Shown here one piece after another: positions 9,282-18,153 of a stretch of DNA of 64,000 bases (positions are counted from its first letter, which is position 1; each line of letters opens with the position of its first letter). Where the stretch lies: the NCBI GenBank assembly GCA_023399055.1, contig JAEWQV010000016.1:434001-498000 (forward strand), given 5' to 3'. Both the position numbers and the translations under genes were made by a program. This stretch comes from Bacillota bacterium (lineage in GTDB: Bacteria; Bacillota; Clostridia; Lachnospirales; Lachnospiraceae). The notes below the pieces were generated by a model, which did no database searches, was not told where the DNA came from, and saw only the letters and a program-made list of their open reading frames with translations.

Positions 9282-10850
9282 ATGAAAAAATTCTGTCTTT
9301 TATTACTTACTTCATTATTCATTGCAGGAATACCAGGGATAATTGTAAATGCCGATACCTTAGAACCAACGAAAGAGTTTTATGTAAATGATTACGCGGA
9401 TGTCATCAGTGCTGAAGTAGAAGATGAGATAATCGATTTAGGATATCAGTTGGAAGAGCAGACCGGAGCACAGATCGCTCTTGTTACTGTAGATTTTACA
9501 AATGGAGATTCTCTAGAAACCTATGCAATGGAATTATTTAATACTTGGGGAATCGGCTCCGCAGAAAAAAATGATGGACTCTTAATTCTTCTGTCAATTG
9601 GAGATGATGATTATTGGGTGACACAGGGGGAAGGGTTAGAAGATACGCTTACCAGTGGAAAAATATCTAGTATTCTTCAGAAATATCTGGAACCAGATTT
9701 TGCAGCAAAGGACTACAGTGCTGGAGCAAAAAAGACTTATGAGGCATTTGCGAAAAGGTTAAATAGTCAGCTAGGGAATACCACTGCTAGCTCGGAGTCT
9801 GATGTAATAAAAAAGGCAGATACGTATACTTACGATCATGCCAAAATTATAAGCAATGAGTATGAAGCGTATATAAATCAAAAAAGTACCGAGATGAAAG
9901 AGTTATATAATGCTGGATTCTATGTAGTAACAAGGGATTATTGTGAAGATGGACTAAGTTTTCAAGAAGACACAATAAATACCTTTGAACGTCTTAAGGC
10001 AAAGGGACGGGATGTGGTATTAGTCTTATATAAAGAAGATGATAATTACTGGTTGTTACCAGGAAGAGAAACGGAAGAGTTTGCAACAAACAAAGTACTT
10101 GGCGATATATTAGATAATGTTTTAGAGCCTGAGTTTGCGGAAAAACATTATAGTCAGGGAGCCAAGGATACTGCTAACAGCTTTTATAAATTATTTCAAT
10201 CAAATTATGAGGATTTGACTAAGATAGAACCAGAAGTAGTAAATGCCGGAAGCAACACTGATATAGAAGAAAATAATCCAGGAGAAAAAGTCGATGAATC
10301 CAAAGGGAATGAAATCGGTCCAGAGGATACCAGATATAATGGAGTGGTTTATGCAATAGGGTTAGGGCTATTATTTATTCTCATTCTTTCGATAAGATCA
10401 AAACGTAGAAGACGATATATTAATGACTATGGAGTTCCTTTTAATCCATACAGCAGAAAATATGTTAGAATTTATGGACCAGGAGGTTATTGGGGTTCAT
10501 ATGGATACCCAAATGGTGGGTATCATAACGGTGGATATAATAACAACAGATATCGGAACAGTGGTAGGCAATATAATTCAAATGACGATGACGACGATGA
10601 TAGAGGAAGAGGAAGGTCCTCCACAGGTGGCAGCTTCTGGGGAAGCAGTGGAGGAGCAGGCAGATCTTCTTCCACTAGATCGTCCTCTAGTAGCGGTTCC
10701 TCCTCCGGTAGTTCCTATAGTGGAGGAGGAGCAGGCAGATCTTCAGGCGGAGGTAGCAGTAGTTCTGGACATTCCTCCGGTGGTGGTAGGGCATCCTCTA
10801 GCGGTGGAGGTGGGCGTAGCCGTGGAGGTGGAGCAGGTAGAAACAAGTAA
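9282..10850 (+). CDS. Membrane protein with two TPM domains and a Gly/Ser-rich tail
   Basis: 522 aa. After a signal peptide (about residues 1-25, ending VNA) come two TPM (YgcG/TLP18.3-Psb32-MOLO-1) domains. The first begins EFYVNDYADVIS and the second lies near residues 180-310 and begins TYTYDHAKIIS; both end in an EPxFAxKxYSxGAK motif. A transmembrane helix (GVVYAIGLGLLFILILSI) near residue 360 is followed by a basic stretch, a Tyr/Asn/Gly-rich region, a run of six Asp, and about 90 residues of Gly, Ser and Arg. TPM proteins are proposed phosphatases or assembly factors. The pairing with LemA is classical. The double TPM arrangement and the very long tail are less usual. Confidence 0.85.
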   Translation: MKKFCLLLLTSLFIAGIPGIIVNADTLEPTKEFYVNDYADVISAEVEDEIIDLGYQLEEQTGAQIALVTVDFTNGDSLETYAMELFNTWGIGSAEKNDGLLILLSIGDDDYWVTQGEGLEDTLTSGKISSILQKYLEPDFAAKDYSAGAKKTYEAFAKRLNSQLGNTTASSESDVIKKADTYTYDHAKIISNEYEAYINQKSTEMKELYNAGFYVVTRDYCEDGLSFQEDTINTFERLKAKGRDVVLVLYKEDDNYWLLPGRETEEFATNKVLGDILDNVLEPEFAEKHYSQGAKDTANSFYKLFQSNYEDLTKIEPEVVNAGSNTDIEENNPGEKVDESKGNEIGPEDTRYNGVVYAIGLGLLFILILSIRSKRRRRYINDYGVPFNPYSRKYVRIYGPGGYWGSYGYPNGGYHNGGYNNNRYRNSGRQYNSNDDDDDDRGRGRSSTGGSFWGSSGGAGRSSSTRSSSSSGSSSGSSYSGGGAGRSSGGGSSSSGHSSGGGRASSSGGGGRSRGGGAGRNK

Positions 10851-10883
10851 TTTGTAAAATACATATAAGATACAACAAACACA

Positions 10884-10932
10884 AGAGAACAAATAGCGAG
10901 TGTGTAGTAAGTTACCGTTATTTGTTCTTTTT
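10884..10932 (+). terminator. Terminator after the TPM gene
   Basis: AGAACAAATA (10886-10895) pairs with TATTTGTTCT (10919-10928), followed by a run of Ts to 10932. Confidence 0.7.
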
Positions 10933-11040
10933 ATAATTTAATTTTATTTTGGTTGCTATTTTTTAGAAATTAATAAAAACACAAAAGAATAGTATATAAT
11001 GGTAATTACGTCATTTAGTAAGACTATGGGGGAACTGGAG

Positions 11041-12963
11041 ATGAAAGATACTAAAAACAAGGAAAGTAGAGCAAATTGCAGTAATAACAAAAGAAGTAAA
11101 ACCAGAATAGTTCAGAATAATATCTATATTATAAAACTGCTCTGCAGCATCTGTAAATCACGAGTAGCTCATACTGCAATCAGCCAATGTTTAGATTATT
11201 TTGGGTGGATTTTTTATGGCGGTTTTTTTGTCCGTTTTGTTATTGATGAAGCACAGCAGGAGCAGGGTTTTGCTAAAATAATGGTCTTCATATTAATTAC
11301 AATTTTGGTATTTGGCTTTATATCTGCTTATATGAGCTATTTTGAAAACGGCGTAAAACCTTTAACAGACATACAGATATATAAAAACTTATATCGCAAG
11401 CTATATAAAAAAGCAACAAATGTTGAAATAGAATGCTATGAGGATAATGAGTTTTACAACAAATATACAATGGCTTTAGAAAGTGCCAATGTAAGAGTGA
11501 CTGCCACCAACGATAACCTATGGTCCATTGTTTTTGGCGGCATTGCTTCTGTGGTTGCTTTTGCTGTTATGTACGGAATAGATCCCTATGCCATCCTTTT
11601 TGTAATTTCACCTATCATAGGTAACTTTGTATTTGGAGCAATCTTAAATAGATTGACCTATCGTATTAATAAAGAGCAGACACCCTTTAATCGAAAAGCA
11701 GAATACATAAACCGTGTCATTCATTTATCAGATTATGCCAAGGAGGTACGTCTTACCAATGTATTTCGATTGATGATGAAAAAGTATGAGGAAGCAATTA
11801 ATGGGAACATTTCGGTGGTTAGTAAGTATTCGTTGAAAACAATCTTTGCCAATTGGTTTCATCAAATGTTTACTTTTACAATTATCTTTGAAGGTGCTTT
11901 GCTGTATGGAGCATATCGAACAATTGTAACAGGGAGCATGAGTCTGGCAGAATATGCTGTACTTAGTAGCTTTATGGTATCTACCACCTGGATTCTAATT
12001 GGTTTCTCCACTTCACTTATTGATAGCTATAGGAACAGTTTGTTTATTGAGAATCTACGTACCTTTTTAGAATATGAACCGGTAATACCCGAGGATTATG
12101 AAGGGCTTACGCCAGGACAAGAGATAACCTCCATTGAGTTTAAAAATGTCAGCTTTGCTTATCGAAATGGAAAGCAGATTCTAAACAATCTCTCCTTTTC
12201 AATAAAAGGGAAGAGCTCCGTAGCCCTAGTTGGACATAATGGTGCCGGAAAGTCAACCATCATTAAGCTGTTATTTCGCTTTTATGATCCCACAGAGGGA
12301 TCAATCCTTGTGAATGGCAGAGATATTAAGGAGTACAATCTTAGGGCCTATCGTAAACTTTTCTCAGCGGCGTTTCAGGATTATAAAATCTTTGCTATGA
12401 GTGTGAAGGAAAATGTTCTAATGAGAAAAGCCACAGATATAGATAATGATCTTGTAAAGGAAGCGTTAATTAAGGCAGGGGTCTATGAGAAAATCCTACA
12501 GCTGCCAAGTGGAATGGATACGGTCTTGACAAGAGAATTTGATGATGAGGGTAGTGTTTTATCCGGTGGACAATATCAGAAAATTGTTGTTGCCAGAGCT
12601 TTCGCAAGCGACGCTCCAATTAAGATCTTTGATGAACCCTCCAGCGCCTTAGACCCTATCGCTGAATATGAACTGTTCGAAAGTATTATGCAGGATAGTT
12701 TGGATAAAACAATGATATTTATCTCCCACAGACTTTCTTCCGTGCAGAATGCAGATGCTGTATTCATGCTGGAGCAGGGTGAAATCATAGAACGTGGAAC
12801 CCACAAGGAATTAATGAAGCTTGGTGGTGCTTATGCAGATATGTACCGTAAGCAAGCAGAAAATTATCTGGCTGTGGATGTTTCACTGGAGTCCAACAAT
12901 TTAGAGGGCGAATATGCAGGAAGTATCTTCACTAACCTGAATACAGTGGAGGTGGCACTATGA
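11041..12963 (+). CDS. ABC exporter half (permease-ATPase fusion), first of a pair
   Basis: 640 aa. The start at 11041 is chosen because GGGGGA lies 7 nt upstream; an in-frame ATG at 10999 has no site and overlaps a TATAAT at 10995-11000. The N-terminal ~350 residues carry the exporter transmembrane domain. The ATPase has Walker A GHNGAGKSTIIKL, signature LSGGQYQKIV, Walker B IKIFDEPSSALD and switch ISHRL. There is no peptidase C39 domain. Its stop overlaps the start of the next gene (ATGA at 12960), which couples translation of the two halves and implies a heterodimer. The substrate is unknown; related proteins export peptides, lipids or drugs. Confidence 0.85.
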   Translation: MKDTKNKESRANCSNNKRSKTRIVQNNIYIIKLLCSICKSRVAHTAISQCLDYFGWIFYGGFFVRFVIDEAQQEQGFAKIMVFILITILVFGFISAYMSYFENGVKPLTDIQIYKNLYRKLYKKATNVEIECYEDNEFYNKYTMALESANVRVTATNDNLWSIVFGGIASVVAFAVMYGIDPYAILFVISPIIGNFVFGAILNRLTYRINKEQTPFNRKAEYINRVIHLSDYAKEVRLTNVFRLMMKKYEEAINGNISVVSKYSLKTIFANWFHQMFTFTIIFEGALLYGAYRTIVTGSMSLAEYAVLSSFMVSTTWILIGFSTSLIDSYRNSLFIENLRTFLEYEPVIPEDYEGLTPGQEITSIEFKNVSFAYRNGKQILNNLSFSIKGKSSVALVGHNGAGKSTIIKLLFRFYDPTEGSILVNGRDIKEYNLRAYRKLFSAAFQDYKIFAMSVKENVLMRKATDIDNDLVKEALIKAGVYEKILQLPSGMDTVLTREFDDEGSVLSGGQYQKIVVARAFASDAPIKIFDEPSSALDPIAEYELFESIMQDSLDKTMIFISHRLSSVQNADAVFMLEQGEIIERGTHKELMKLGGAYADMYRKQAENYLAVDVSLESNNLEGEYAGSIFTNLNTVEVAL

Positions 12964-14807
12964 GTGATAGGATAAATCAAAAACAAAGTCTTAAGCAAGT
13001 TGCATCTAACCAGTGGTTTATGATTAAGCTTTGCTTTGGTGCTACTCCGTTTTTTATCTGTTACTTAATGTTTGAAGCTATAAAGCTACAGATATCCATA
13101 TTCTTTGAACATACAGTGGGTGTCCAATATGTTTTGCATGTGGCAGAAACAGGCGGACCTTTTGTGAAGGCAATGACATATTTGGTGGTAATAGCAATCT
13201 GTATCGAAATATCCTCCATGCTTACGGCAATCTATGTTCAACATGTGTCACTAAAGCAAAAGCCTAAGCTTTATAAGGCCCTAAAAGGGCAATTATATGC
13301 AAAGGCAAAGGATCTAGACTTAGCTTGTTATGATGATCCCAAGTATTACAATGACTTTGTACTTACAGTTTCAGAGGCAGAGAAAAGTGTGGATCGATTC
13401 TTAACCTTGGTGGAACGGTTATGTACTAGCCTTACGGTGTTTATAACTTTGGGTATTTTCATTTTTACTGTGGATGCTTGGGGGCCGCTGTTTATAGTAC
13501 TTTCATTTTTGTTTTCATTTATTTTGGCAGGAAAAGTGAATAAATTGAATTTTAAAGTAAGGATGCTTAAGAATCCTATCGAAAGAAAAAGGGCTTATAA
13601 TCATAGGGTGTTTTATTTGAACGAATATGCAAAGGAATTGAGGCTGAACCCTTCCATTACTGAAATCCTATATGAGGATTTTGATCAAACCAATGATGAA
13701 ATTAATAATGTTACGAAGAAATATGTGAAGAAGCTAACTTGGCTAGGATTTTGTAAAGACTATCTGTCCAAAGATTTTATAACGGATGGCTTATATGCTA
13801 CATATCTAATTTATCAAACTGTTGTTTTACATACCATTTCCTATAGCAACATGGTGGTTCTGTTCAGTGCAATCAACAGATGCCGCCGTTCAATGAATAC
13901 GTTGGCAGAGTTATACCCTTTGGCAGCAGAAAACAGCTTATATGTGGAAAAAATAAGAGAATTTTTAAACTTTGAATCTAGTATTAAGGGCGAAGATAGT
14001 TATGAAATTCCTAAGGAGCCAAAAGGCCTTGAACTAAGAAATGTGTCATTTGCGTATAACTCCAAAGATGGGAATATTCTTAACAACATCAATATGAAGA
14101 TAAATCCCAATGAAAGAATTGCGATTGTAGGTTATAACGGAGCTGGTAAAACAACCTTAATTAAGCTTATTATGAGACTTTATGATACCAAAGAAGGAGA
14201 TATTTATTACGACAATATAAACATAAAAGAGTATGAGTTAAATGCTTATAGAAATAAAATCGGAGCGGTGTTCCAGGACTATAAGATTTTTGCGGCAACT
14301 TTAAAGGAAAATGTATTACTTGATGATTGCGATGAAATAAAGAACGAAAATTATAATACAGTAATTGTCCAGAATACCGATGAGCAGGTAAGCAAAGCTT
14401 TAGAAGAAAGTGGCTTTGGTGAGCGTCTGGTTTCCTTAAAGGAAGGTTTGAATACCCATCTATCTACTGAGTTTGAGGAGCAAGGGATCAGCCTGTCCGG
14501 GGGTGAAAATCAAAAGGTTGCTATCGCCAGAGTGTTCTACAAGAGTGCTAATCTTATTATTTTGGATGAACCCTCCAGCGCATTAGACCCAGTTACAGAA
14601 TATAATTTAAATAAGACCATGCATAAGATGGCACAGGAGAAATCAGTTATTTATATCTCGCATCGGCTTTCCACGACCAGAGATGCAGACTGTATTTATA
14701 TGCTGGAGAATGGGTCTATTATTGAAGCAGGCACGCACAGGCAATTATTAGAGCTAGATGGAAAATATGCTGCCATGTGGAATGCCCAGGCAGGGAGATA
14801 TCGATAG
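12960..14807 (+). CDS. ABC exporter half (permease-ATPase fusion), second of a pair
   Basis: 615 aa. Several transmembrane helices in the first ~320 residues are followed by an ATPase with Walker A GYNGAGKTTLIKL, signature LSGGENQKVA, Walker B LIILDEPSSALD and ISHRL. Both halves of this pair keep the catalytic Glu after Walker B, so neither site looks degenerate, unlike many heterodimeric exporters. It is about 30 residues longer between the Q-loop and signature than its partner, where DDCDEIKNENYNTVIVQNTDEQ is inserted in two parts. No precursor peptide or modifying enzyme is visible next to it. Confidence 0.85.
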   Translation: MSDRINQKQSLKQVASNQWFMIKLCFGATPFFICYLMFEAIKLQISIFFEHTVGVQYVLHVAETGGPFVKAMTYLVVIAICIEISSMLTAIYVQHVSLKQKPKLYKALKGQLYAKAKDLDLACYDDPKYYNDFVLTVSEAEKSVDRFLTLVERLCTSLTVFITLGIFIFTVDAWGPLFIVLSFLFSFILAGKVNKLNFKVRMLKNPIERKRAYNHRVFYLNEYAKELRLNPSITEILYEDFDQTNDEINNVTKKYVKKLTWLGFCKDYLSKDFITDGLYATYLIYQTVVLHTISYSNMVVLFSAINRCRRSMNTLAELYPLAAENSLYVEKIREFLNFESSIKGEDSYEIPKEPKGLELRNVSFAYNSKDGNILNNINMKINPNERIAIVGYNGAGKTTLIKLIMRLYDTKEGDIYYDNINIKEYELNAYRNKIGAVFQDYKIFAATLKENVLLDDCDEIKNENYNTVIVQNTDEQVSKALEESGFGERLVSLKEGLNTHLSTEFEEQGISLSGGENQKVAIARVFYKSANLIILDEPSSALDPVTEYNLNKTMHKMAQEKSVIYISHRLSTTRDADCIYMLENGSIIEAGTHRQLLELDGKYAAMWNAQAGRYR

Positions 14808-14830
14808 AATCAGGTGTAACTGCAAAACAT

Positions 14831-14892
14831 AATTTAAATATAGAAAAGGTGGATATTAGGAAGTTAATATCCACCTTTTCTATATTTAAATT
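14831..14892. terminator. 28-bp perfect inverted repeat, bidirectional terminator
   Basis: Left arm 14831-14858 and right arm 14865-14892 are perfect complements over 28 bp with a 6-nt loop GGAAGT. The core is GAAAAGGTGGATATTA. It sits between convergent genes, and each strand has a TTTTC/TATATTT-type tail. The length and perfection exceed ordinary terminators. Confidence 0.7.
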
Positions 14893-14961
14893 ATTTACAA
14901 CAGGCTATATCAGAATAGTAGTACCTACCAACAATAAAGATTAAATTTATTAGATGGGTAT

Positions 14962-15750
14962 TTATTTTTTGTAGGTATCATTATATTCTGTAATCCGATC
15001 CTGCTCAAATTGTTCCATTACTTGCGAAAGATTATCTTCCTGTAATCTATCAGCAGGGAAATAGGAAACAGAGATGGAGTTCACCCAGGAGGAAGCGCGA
15101 CCTTTCTTTTCAGGTTTGTTTTCCATTGGTAAAACTCGAATATTATACTGACTTACAAGTATGTTTTGTTCTTTTAATAACGATTCTAAAGCTTTTGCAA
15201 CTTCCGCAATTACATCATAAGATACCTTATCATTGTAAATAGTAGCATCTATTTGTAAAGGTATGGGCGGATTATAAATATCAAGTTCCATATCACGGGT
15301 TAGTTTAGTAAAATCAATATTCTTTTCATCATCTACTGCAAAGGATAGATATACATTATCAAAGTCATAATCTAACTTCCCAATAATTAAGGACTCTGCA
15401 AGTTCACGCATCTCGCTATCCAATCTTCGCCAGGTAGTCATATTATTGGCAACTTCATATTTATAATCATCACTTTGTACCTTACCGTAGTCATCTGTGT
15501 AAATATTAAAGACAGTATCCTGGCTAGTGCCAGACTCAACTCGAACTATATAGTTACTAAATTTAAAGTTGTAGGTTGCACGAATAACTTGTAAATCCAA
15601 ATCCTTGTAGTTTGCAGCAACATATTCCTTTGCAGATTTTTTGGCTAAAGCTTTCGAAACAGGATTACCTACCCATGAATTAACAAATAGAAGCAATAGT
15701 ACAATTAAACCAATTGCCACTACAGCAGCTAGTATCTTTTTTATCTTCAT
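14962..15750 (-). CDS. YfjL-like membrane-anchored protein
   Basis: 262 aa from the ATG at 15750 (AAAGGAG, 8 nt upstream). A basic N-terminus and one helix (ILAAVVAIGLIVLLLLFVNSWVG) anchor an extracytoplasmic domain. Its features, NPVSKALAKKSAKEYVAANY and later FNIYTDDYGKVQSDDY, match the YfjL-like family of Bacillota. The gene follows the anti-sigma factor by one base, so the three genes 16796 to 14962 form one operon. It is probably part of, or a target of, the same envelope response; activity unknown. Confidence 0.7.
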   Translation of the reverse strand: MKIKKILAAVVAIGLIVLLLLFVNSWVGNPVSKALAKKSAKEYVAANYKDLDLQVIRATYNFKFSNYIVRVESGTSQDTVFNIYTDDYGKVQSDDYKYEVANNMTTWRRLDSEMRELAESLIIGKLDYDFDNVYLSFAVDDEKNIDFTKLTRDMELDIYNPPIPLQIDATIYNDKVSYDVIAEVAKALESLLKEQNILVSQYNIRVLPMENKPEKKGRASSWVNSISVSYFPADRLQEDNLSQVMEQFEQDRITEYNDTYKK

Positions 15751-15751
15751 C

Positions 15752-16297
15752 TTAATTCTCCTTTTTTTCTTTTCTAAAGGCATAACTAAAAAGCCAAGCA
15801 ATTACAGTACCGAGGGCAATAAAGAATACATAAATAAACGACCACCAAAAAGCCATAAGAAATAATGATTTGAAATCAGAATACCCTAATACACCATATA
15901 TAAGTTCACGAATTGCAATCCAGCCCATAGAGAATAGAAAAATACCAACGGATAACAGATAGGCTTTTTTCTTTAAGAGCAGATATCCAAGTGCTCCAAT
16001 GGCAGGCAGGATTAGTGCGTTGTAAAATATATTCATACTATCGGAAATCCACAGTCCAAATGAAGTTCCGATAAGCATAATAGCAAGGGTTATAATTGTT
16101 AATTGCTTTTTGATTTTACTAACTACGATACGGTCATCCATCACAATCGCTATCGAGTTATCACTGTCATAGATTAAGGAGCAGGCATCACACTCGGCAA
16201 GATGTTCATGTACAGCCTGACAGCTATCCTTACTGGCAACACCATCTTTAACCAGCGGTATTAAATCCAGGCACATGTCACAGGAAATTTTACTCAT
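15752..16297 (-). CDS. Zinc-finger (zf-HC2) anti-sigma factor
   Basis: 181 aa. The N-terminus MSKISCDMCLDLIPLVKDGVAS with HEHLAECDAC gives the H-x3-C-x2-C zinc motif of ZAS anti-sigma factors. Four hydrophobic helices follow (from about residue 60 to 175). It overlaps the sigma gene by 8 nt (ATGAGTAA), the usual arrangement for a sigma factor and its inhibitor. It should bind the sigma factor at the membrane until an envelope or redox signal releases it. Confidence 0.85.
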   Translation of the reverse strand: MSKISCDMCLDLIPLVKDGVASKDSCQAVHEHLAECDACSLIYDSDNSIAIVMDDRIVVSKIKKQLTIITLAIMLIGTSFGLWISDSMNIFYNALILPAIGALGYLLLKKKAYLLSVGIFLFSMGWIAIRELIYGVLGYSDFKSLFLMAFWWSFIYVFFIALGTVIAWLFSYAFRKEKKEN

Positions 16298-16796
16298 AGG
16301 AATATCCCTCCTTTATAAGAATTTCTTTTACTTTATTCTTGACGCGAAAGTCAAGCACCCTTGCAGAACTCTCTGATATATTATGTTTTTGAGCTATTTC
16401 ATAAAAGGAATATCCATCAATTCTCATTAACACCACATCTCTGTTTTTATCACTTTCCTGCAGCAATAAATCATGAATTCTTCCAACGAATTCTTTGGAG
16501 AGAATAGTAGCCTCTAAATTAGAACCATCGGAGAGATAAACCTCGGTTAAATCCTGTGTGGTAGCTTCTTTTTTATTCTTTCTCAAATATCCATACCACT
16601 GATATCTAGCTATTGAAAATAACCAGGTTTTAATATCGGAGTTCCCTTTAAAACTATGTAACGATTTAATAGCACTAATAAAAACTTCGGAGGTCAAATC
16701 CTCTGAAAGGGGTTTGTCATGTGTCAGGCTAAGTAAGTAAGCATAGACTTCTTTCTTATACTGTGCATAAATCGTTTGGATTACCAATTCGGCCAT
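16290..16796 (-). CDS. ECF RNA polymerase sigma factor
   Basis: 168 aa, the normal size for a group 4 sigma-70 factor. Region 2 reads EDLTSEVFISAIKSLHSFKGNSDIKTWLFSIARYQWYGYLRK. Region 4 reads DVVLMRIDGYSFYEIAQKHNISESSARVLDFRVKNKVKEIL, with the helix-turn-helix. The start is preceded by AAAGGGGG. It is co-transcribed with its anti-sigma factor and a YfjL-like protein, and probably controls its own promoter (see 16820-16847). Confidence 0.9.
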   Translation of the reverse strand: MAELVIQTIYAQYKKEVYAYLLSLTHDKPLSEDLTSEVFISAIKSLHSFKGNSDIKTWLFSIARYQWYGYLRKNKKEATTQDLTEVYLSDGSNLEATILSKEFVGRIHDLLLQESDKNRDVVLMRIDGYSFYEIAQKHNISESSARVLDFRVKNKVKEILIKEGYSYE

Positions 16797-16819
16797 GTCA
16801 TGCCCCCTTTCATTGTATT

Positions 16820-16847
16820 AGTGTATAAAACAACAGGTTTTGTTACA
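16820..16847 (-). promoter_or_regulatory. Candidate autoregulated ECF promoter
   Basis: On the minus strand TGTAAC (16842-16847) and TACACT (16820-16825) are 16 bp apart, resembling the TGtAAC-N16 layout of ECF promoters. It lies just upstream of the sigma gene, leaving a short leader. Confidence 0.35.
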
Positions 16848-17146
16848 TTAAATCAATATTTATTTTTATGATACCAAAAAAAGAAAGTGATTGTCACAGT
16901 AAAATTACTATATATTCTCAAAGAGCAATTTATTAACCTTGGTAAGCCTTTTTCCTGCGGAGATACCTCTTAGGTTTCTGTTGCTTTTCATATTTGAAAC
17001 TATTATTCTAATAATAATATATTGGGAAACAGGATTTGAAAGTTAATGATAACTACCAACTAGAGTTCCAAATCGACCACTTAGTGTAATTTGGTTTACT
17101 TCAATTTATGGTTATACTATATTATTTGCAGGCAGGCGGTATTCAA
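16848..17146. other. Intergenic region between divergent ECF operon and LytTR gene
   Basis: No gene seen. It is AT-rich from 16848 to 17040. The right end holds a pair of direct repeats, ACCAACTAGAGT (17055-17066) and ACCACTTAGTGT (17076-17087), 21 bp apart. These lie immediately before a possible promoter TTGGTT (17091-17096), 18-bp spacer, TACTAT (17115-17120). Confidence 0.5.
17055..17120 (+). promoter_or_regulatory. Promoter and candidate LytTR direct-repeat operator
   Basis: Two 12-bp direct repeats agreeing at 9 positions begin 21 bp apart, two helical turns, directly upstream of TTGGTT-N18-TACTAT. LytTR proteins bind direct repeats at such spacing, so autoregulation by the next gene is plausible. 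The repeats do not match the textbook LytTR consensus, hence low confidence. Confidence 0.35.
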
Positions 17147-17587
17147 ATGAAGATAAAACTTATATTAGATAAAAAGTATATTGAGCCAGAGATTCATATC
17201 TGTAATGAGCAAAAAAATGAGGAGACACAAAGACTAGTAGAATTGGTTTCACAGGCAGTTAGTACAACGATTACTGGTTACACCGAGAAGGGGATGATAA
17301 GGATACCCTGTGAATCCATAATCCGAATCTATACGGAAAACCATAAGATTTATGCTGCTACAACTGAAGCAATCTATCGATTAAATCACCGTTTATTTGA
17401 ACTGGAAGAGCAACTGAATGGTAGGCAATTTGTAAGAATATCCAATTCCGAAATTGTTAATATTCGAAAAATTGAACGCTTGGACACCAGTATTACTGGA
17501 ACCATCCTTATGTATCTTCAGGCAAATAACAAAACCTTTGTTTCCCGTCGTTATGTTACTAAGATAAAGAATGTATTGGAAGGGTGA
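17147..17587 (+). CDS. LytTR-domain DNA-binding regulator
   Basis: 146 aa from the ATG at 17147; a longer in-frame start at 17108 would precede the likely transcription start. The protein lacks a receiver domain. The C-terminal ~95 residues are a LytTR domain: IPCESIIRIYTENHKIYAATTEAIYRL, then QFVRISNSEIVNIRKIERLD and FVSRRYVTKIKNVL. Such stand-alone LytTR proteins are nearly always coupled to a small DUF3021 membrane protein, exactly the next gene (10 nt away), which may act as its inhibitor. The downstream ABC-2 transporter is the probable target. Confidence 0.9.
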   Translation: MKIKLILDKKYIEPEIHICNEQKNEETQRLVELVSQAVSTTITGYTEKGMIRIPCESIIRIYTENHKIYAATTEAIYRLNHRLFELEEQLNGRQFVRISNSEIVNIRKIERLDTSITGTILMYLQANNKTFVSRRYVTKIKNVLEG

Positions 17588-17597
17588 GGTGAGAACT

Positions 17598-18056
17598 ATG
17601 GTTAAAAGGGCATTTTTGCGTGCATTTCATGGTTTTATGTGTGGAACAGTTATTAACGTTATATTAGCATTATGTATAGTAGCAATTGTAAATAAGCCTG
17701 ATTTTGCACCTTTAGTACCGGATTATGCATCTCACTTTGAATCAAAAATAGTAGCGTTACTATTACAATGTATTTTAATTGGCTTAACCAGTGCAATATT
17801 TGGAGCAGGGTCAGTCATATTAGAGTTTGAACGTTGGAGCTTATTAAAGCAGAGTGTTATCTACTTTATCTTAACGGCTATAGTATGGGTTCCAGTAAGT
17901 ATTTTCTGTTGGCGAATTGATAAGTATTTGCCCGCCTTTATTAGTTTTATCTTAAGTTATACTTTAACCTATATTATTTCATGGTCAATTCAACTTAAAA
18001 TATGCAAGAAGACAGTACTGGAAATTAATCAAAAATTAGAGGAACTAAAAGTTTGA
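17598..18056 (+). CDS. DUF3021 membrane protein
   Basis: 152 aa. The start at 17598 follows GGTGAGGTGAG. Four predicted transmembrane helices: FMCGTVINVILALCIVAIV, IVALLLQCILIGLTSAIFG, QSVIYFILTAIVWVPVSIF and FISFILSYTLTYIISW. A short basic, helical C-terminus follows. Size, topology and its place after a LytTR regulator identify the DUF3021 family. Partners of LytTR regulators of this type are proposed to hold them at the membrane. Confidence 0.8.
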   Translation: MVKRAFLRAFHGFMCGTVINVILALCIVAIVNKPDFAPLVPDYASHFESKIVALLLQCILIGLTSAIFGAGSVILEFERWSLLKQSVIYFILTAIVWVPVSIFCWRIDKYLPAFISFILSYTLTYIISWSIQLKICKKTVLEINQKLEELKV

Positions 18057-18099
18057 TTATATTTAATGTCTTGCTGTAATAGGGGAAATGTAAAAGCAG

Positions 18100-18108
18100 T
18101 GATATAAT
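18100..18108 (+). promoter_or_regulatory. Extended -10 promoter of the ABC-2 transporter
   Basis: TGATATAAT (18100-18108) is a perfect extended -10 (TGnTATAAT). No good -35 is seen, as is usual for this class. It gives the transporter its own start within the regulator cluster and a leader of about 40 nt to the ATG at 18154. Confidence 0.5.
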
Positions 18109-18153
18109 ATGTGACTTGAGAGCACAGATATGAAGAAAGGTGTGTTTAATGAG

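Noticed and set aside
10423..10857. A 144-residue open frame overlapping the end of the TPM gene
   Set aside because: It is the +1 shadow of a Gly/Ser-rich tail; its composition (runs of Met, Val, Glu, Pro) follows from GGN/AGN repeats and it has no ribosome binding site.
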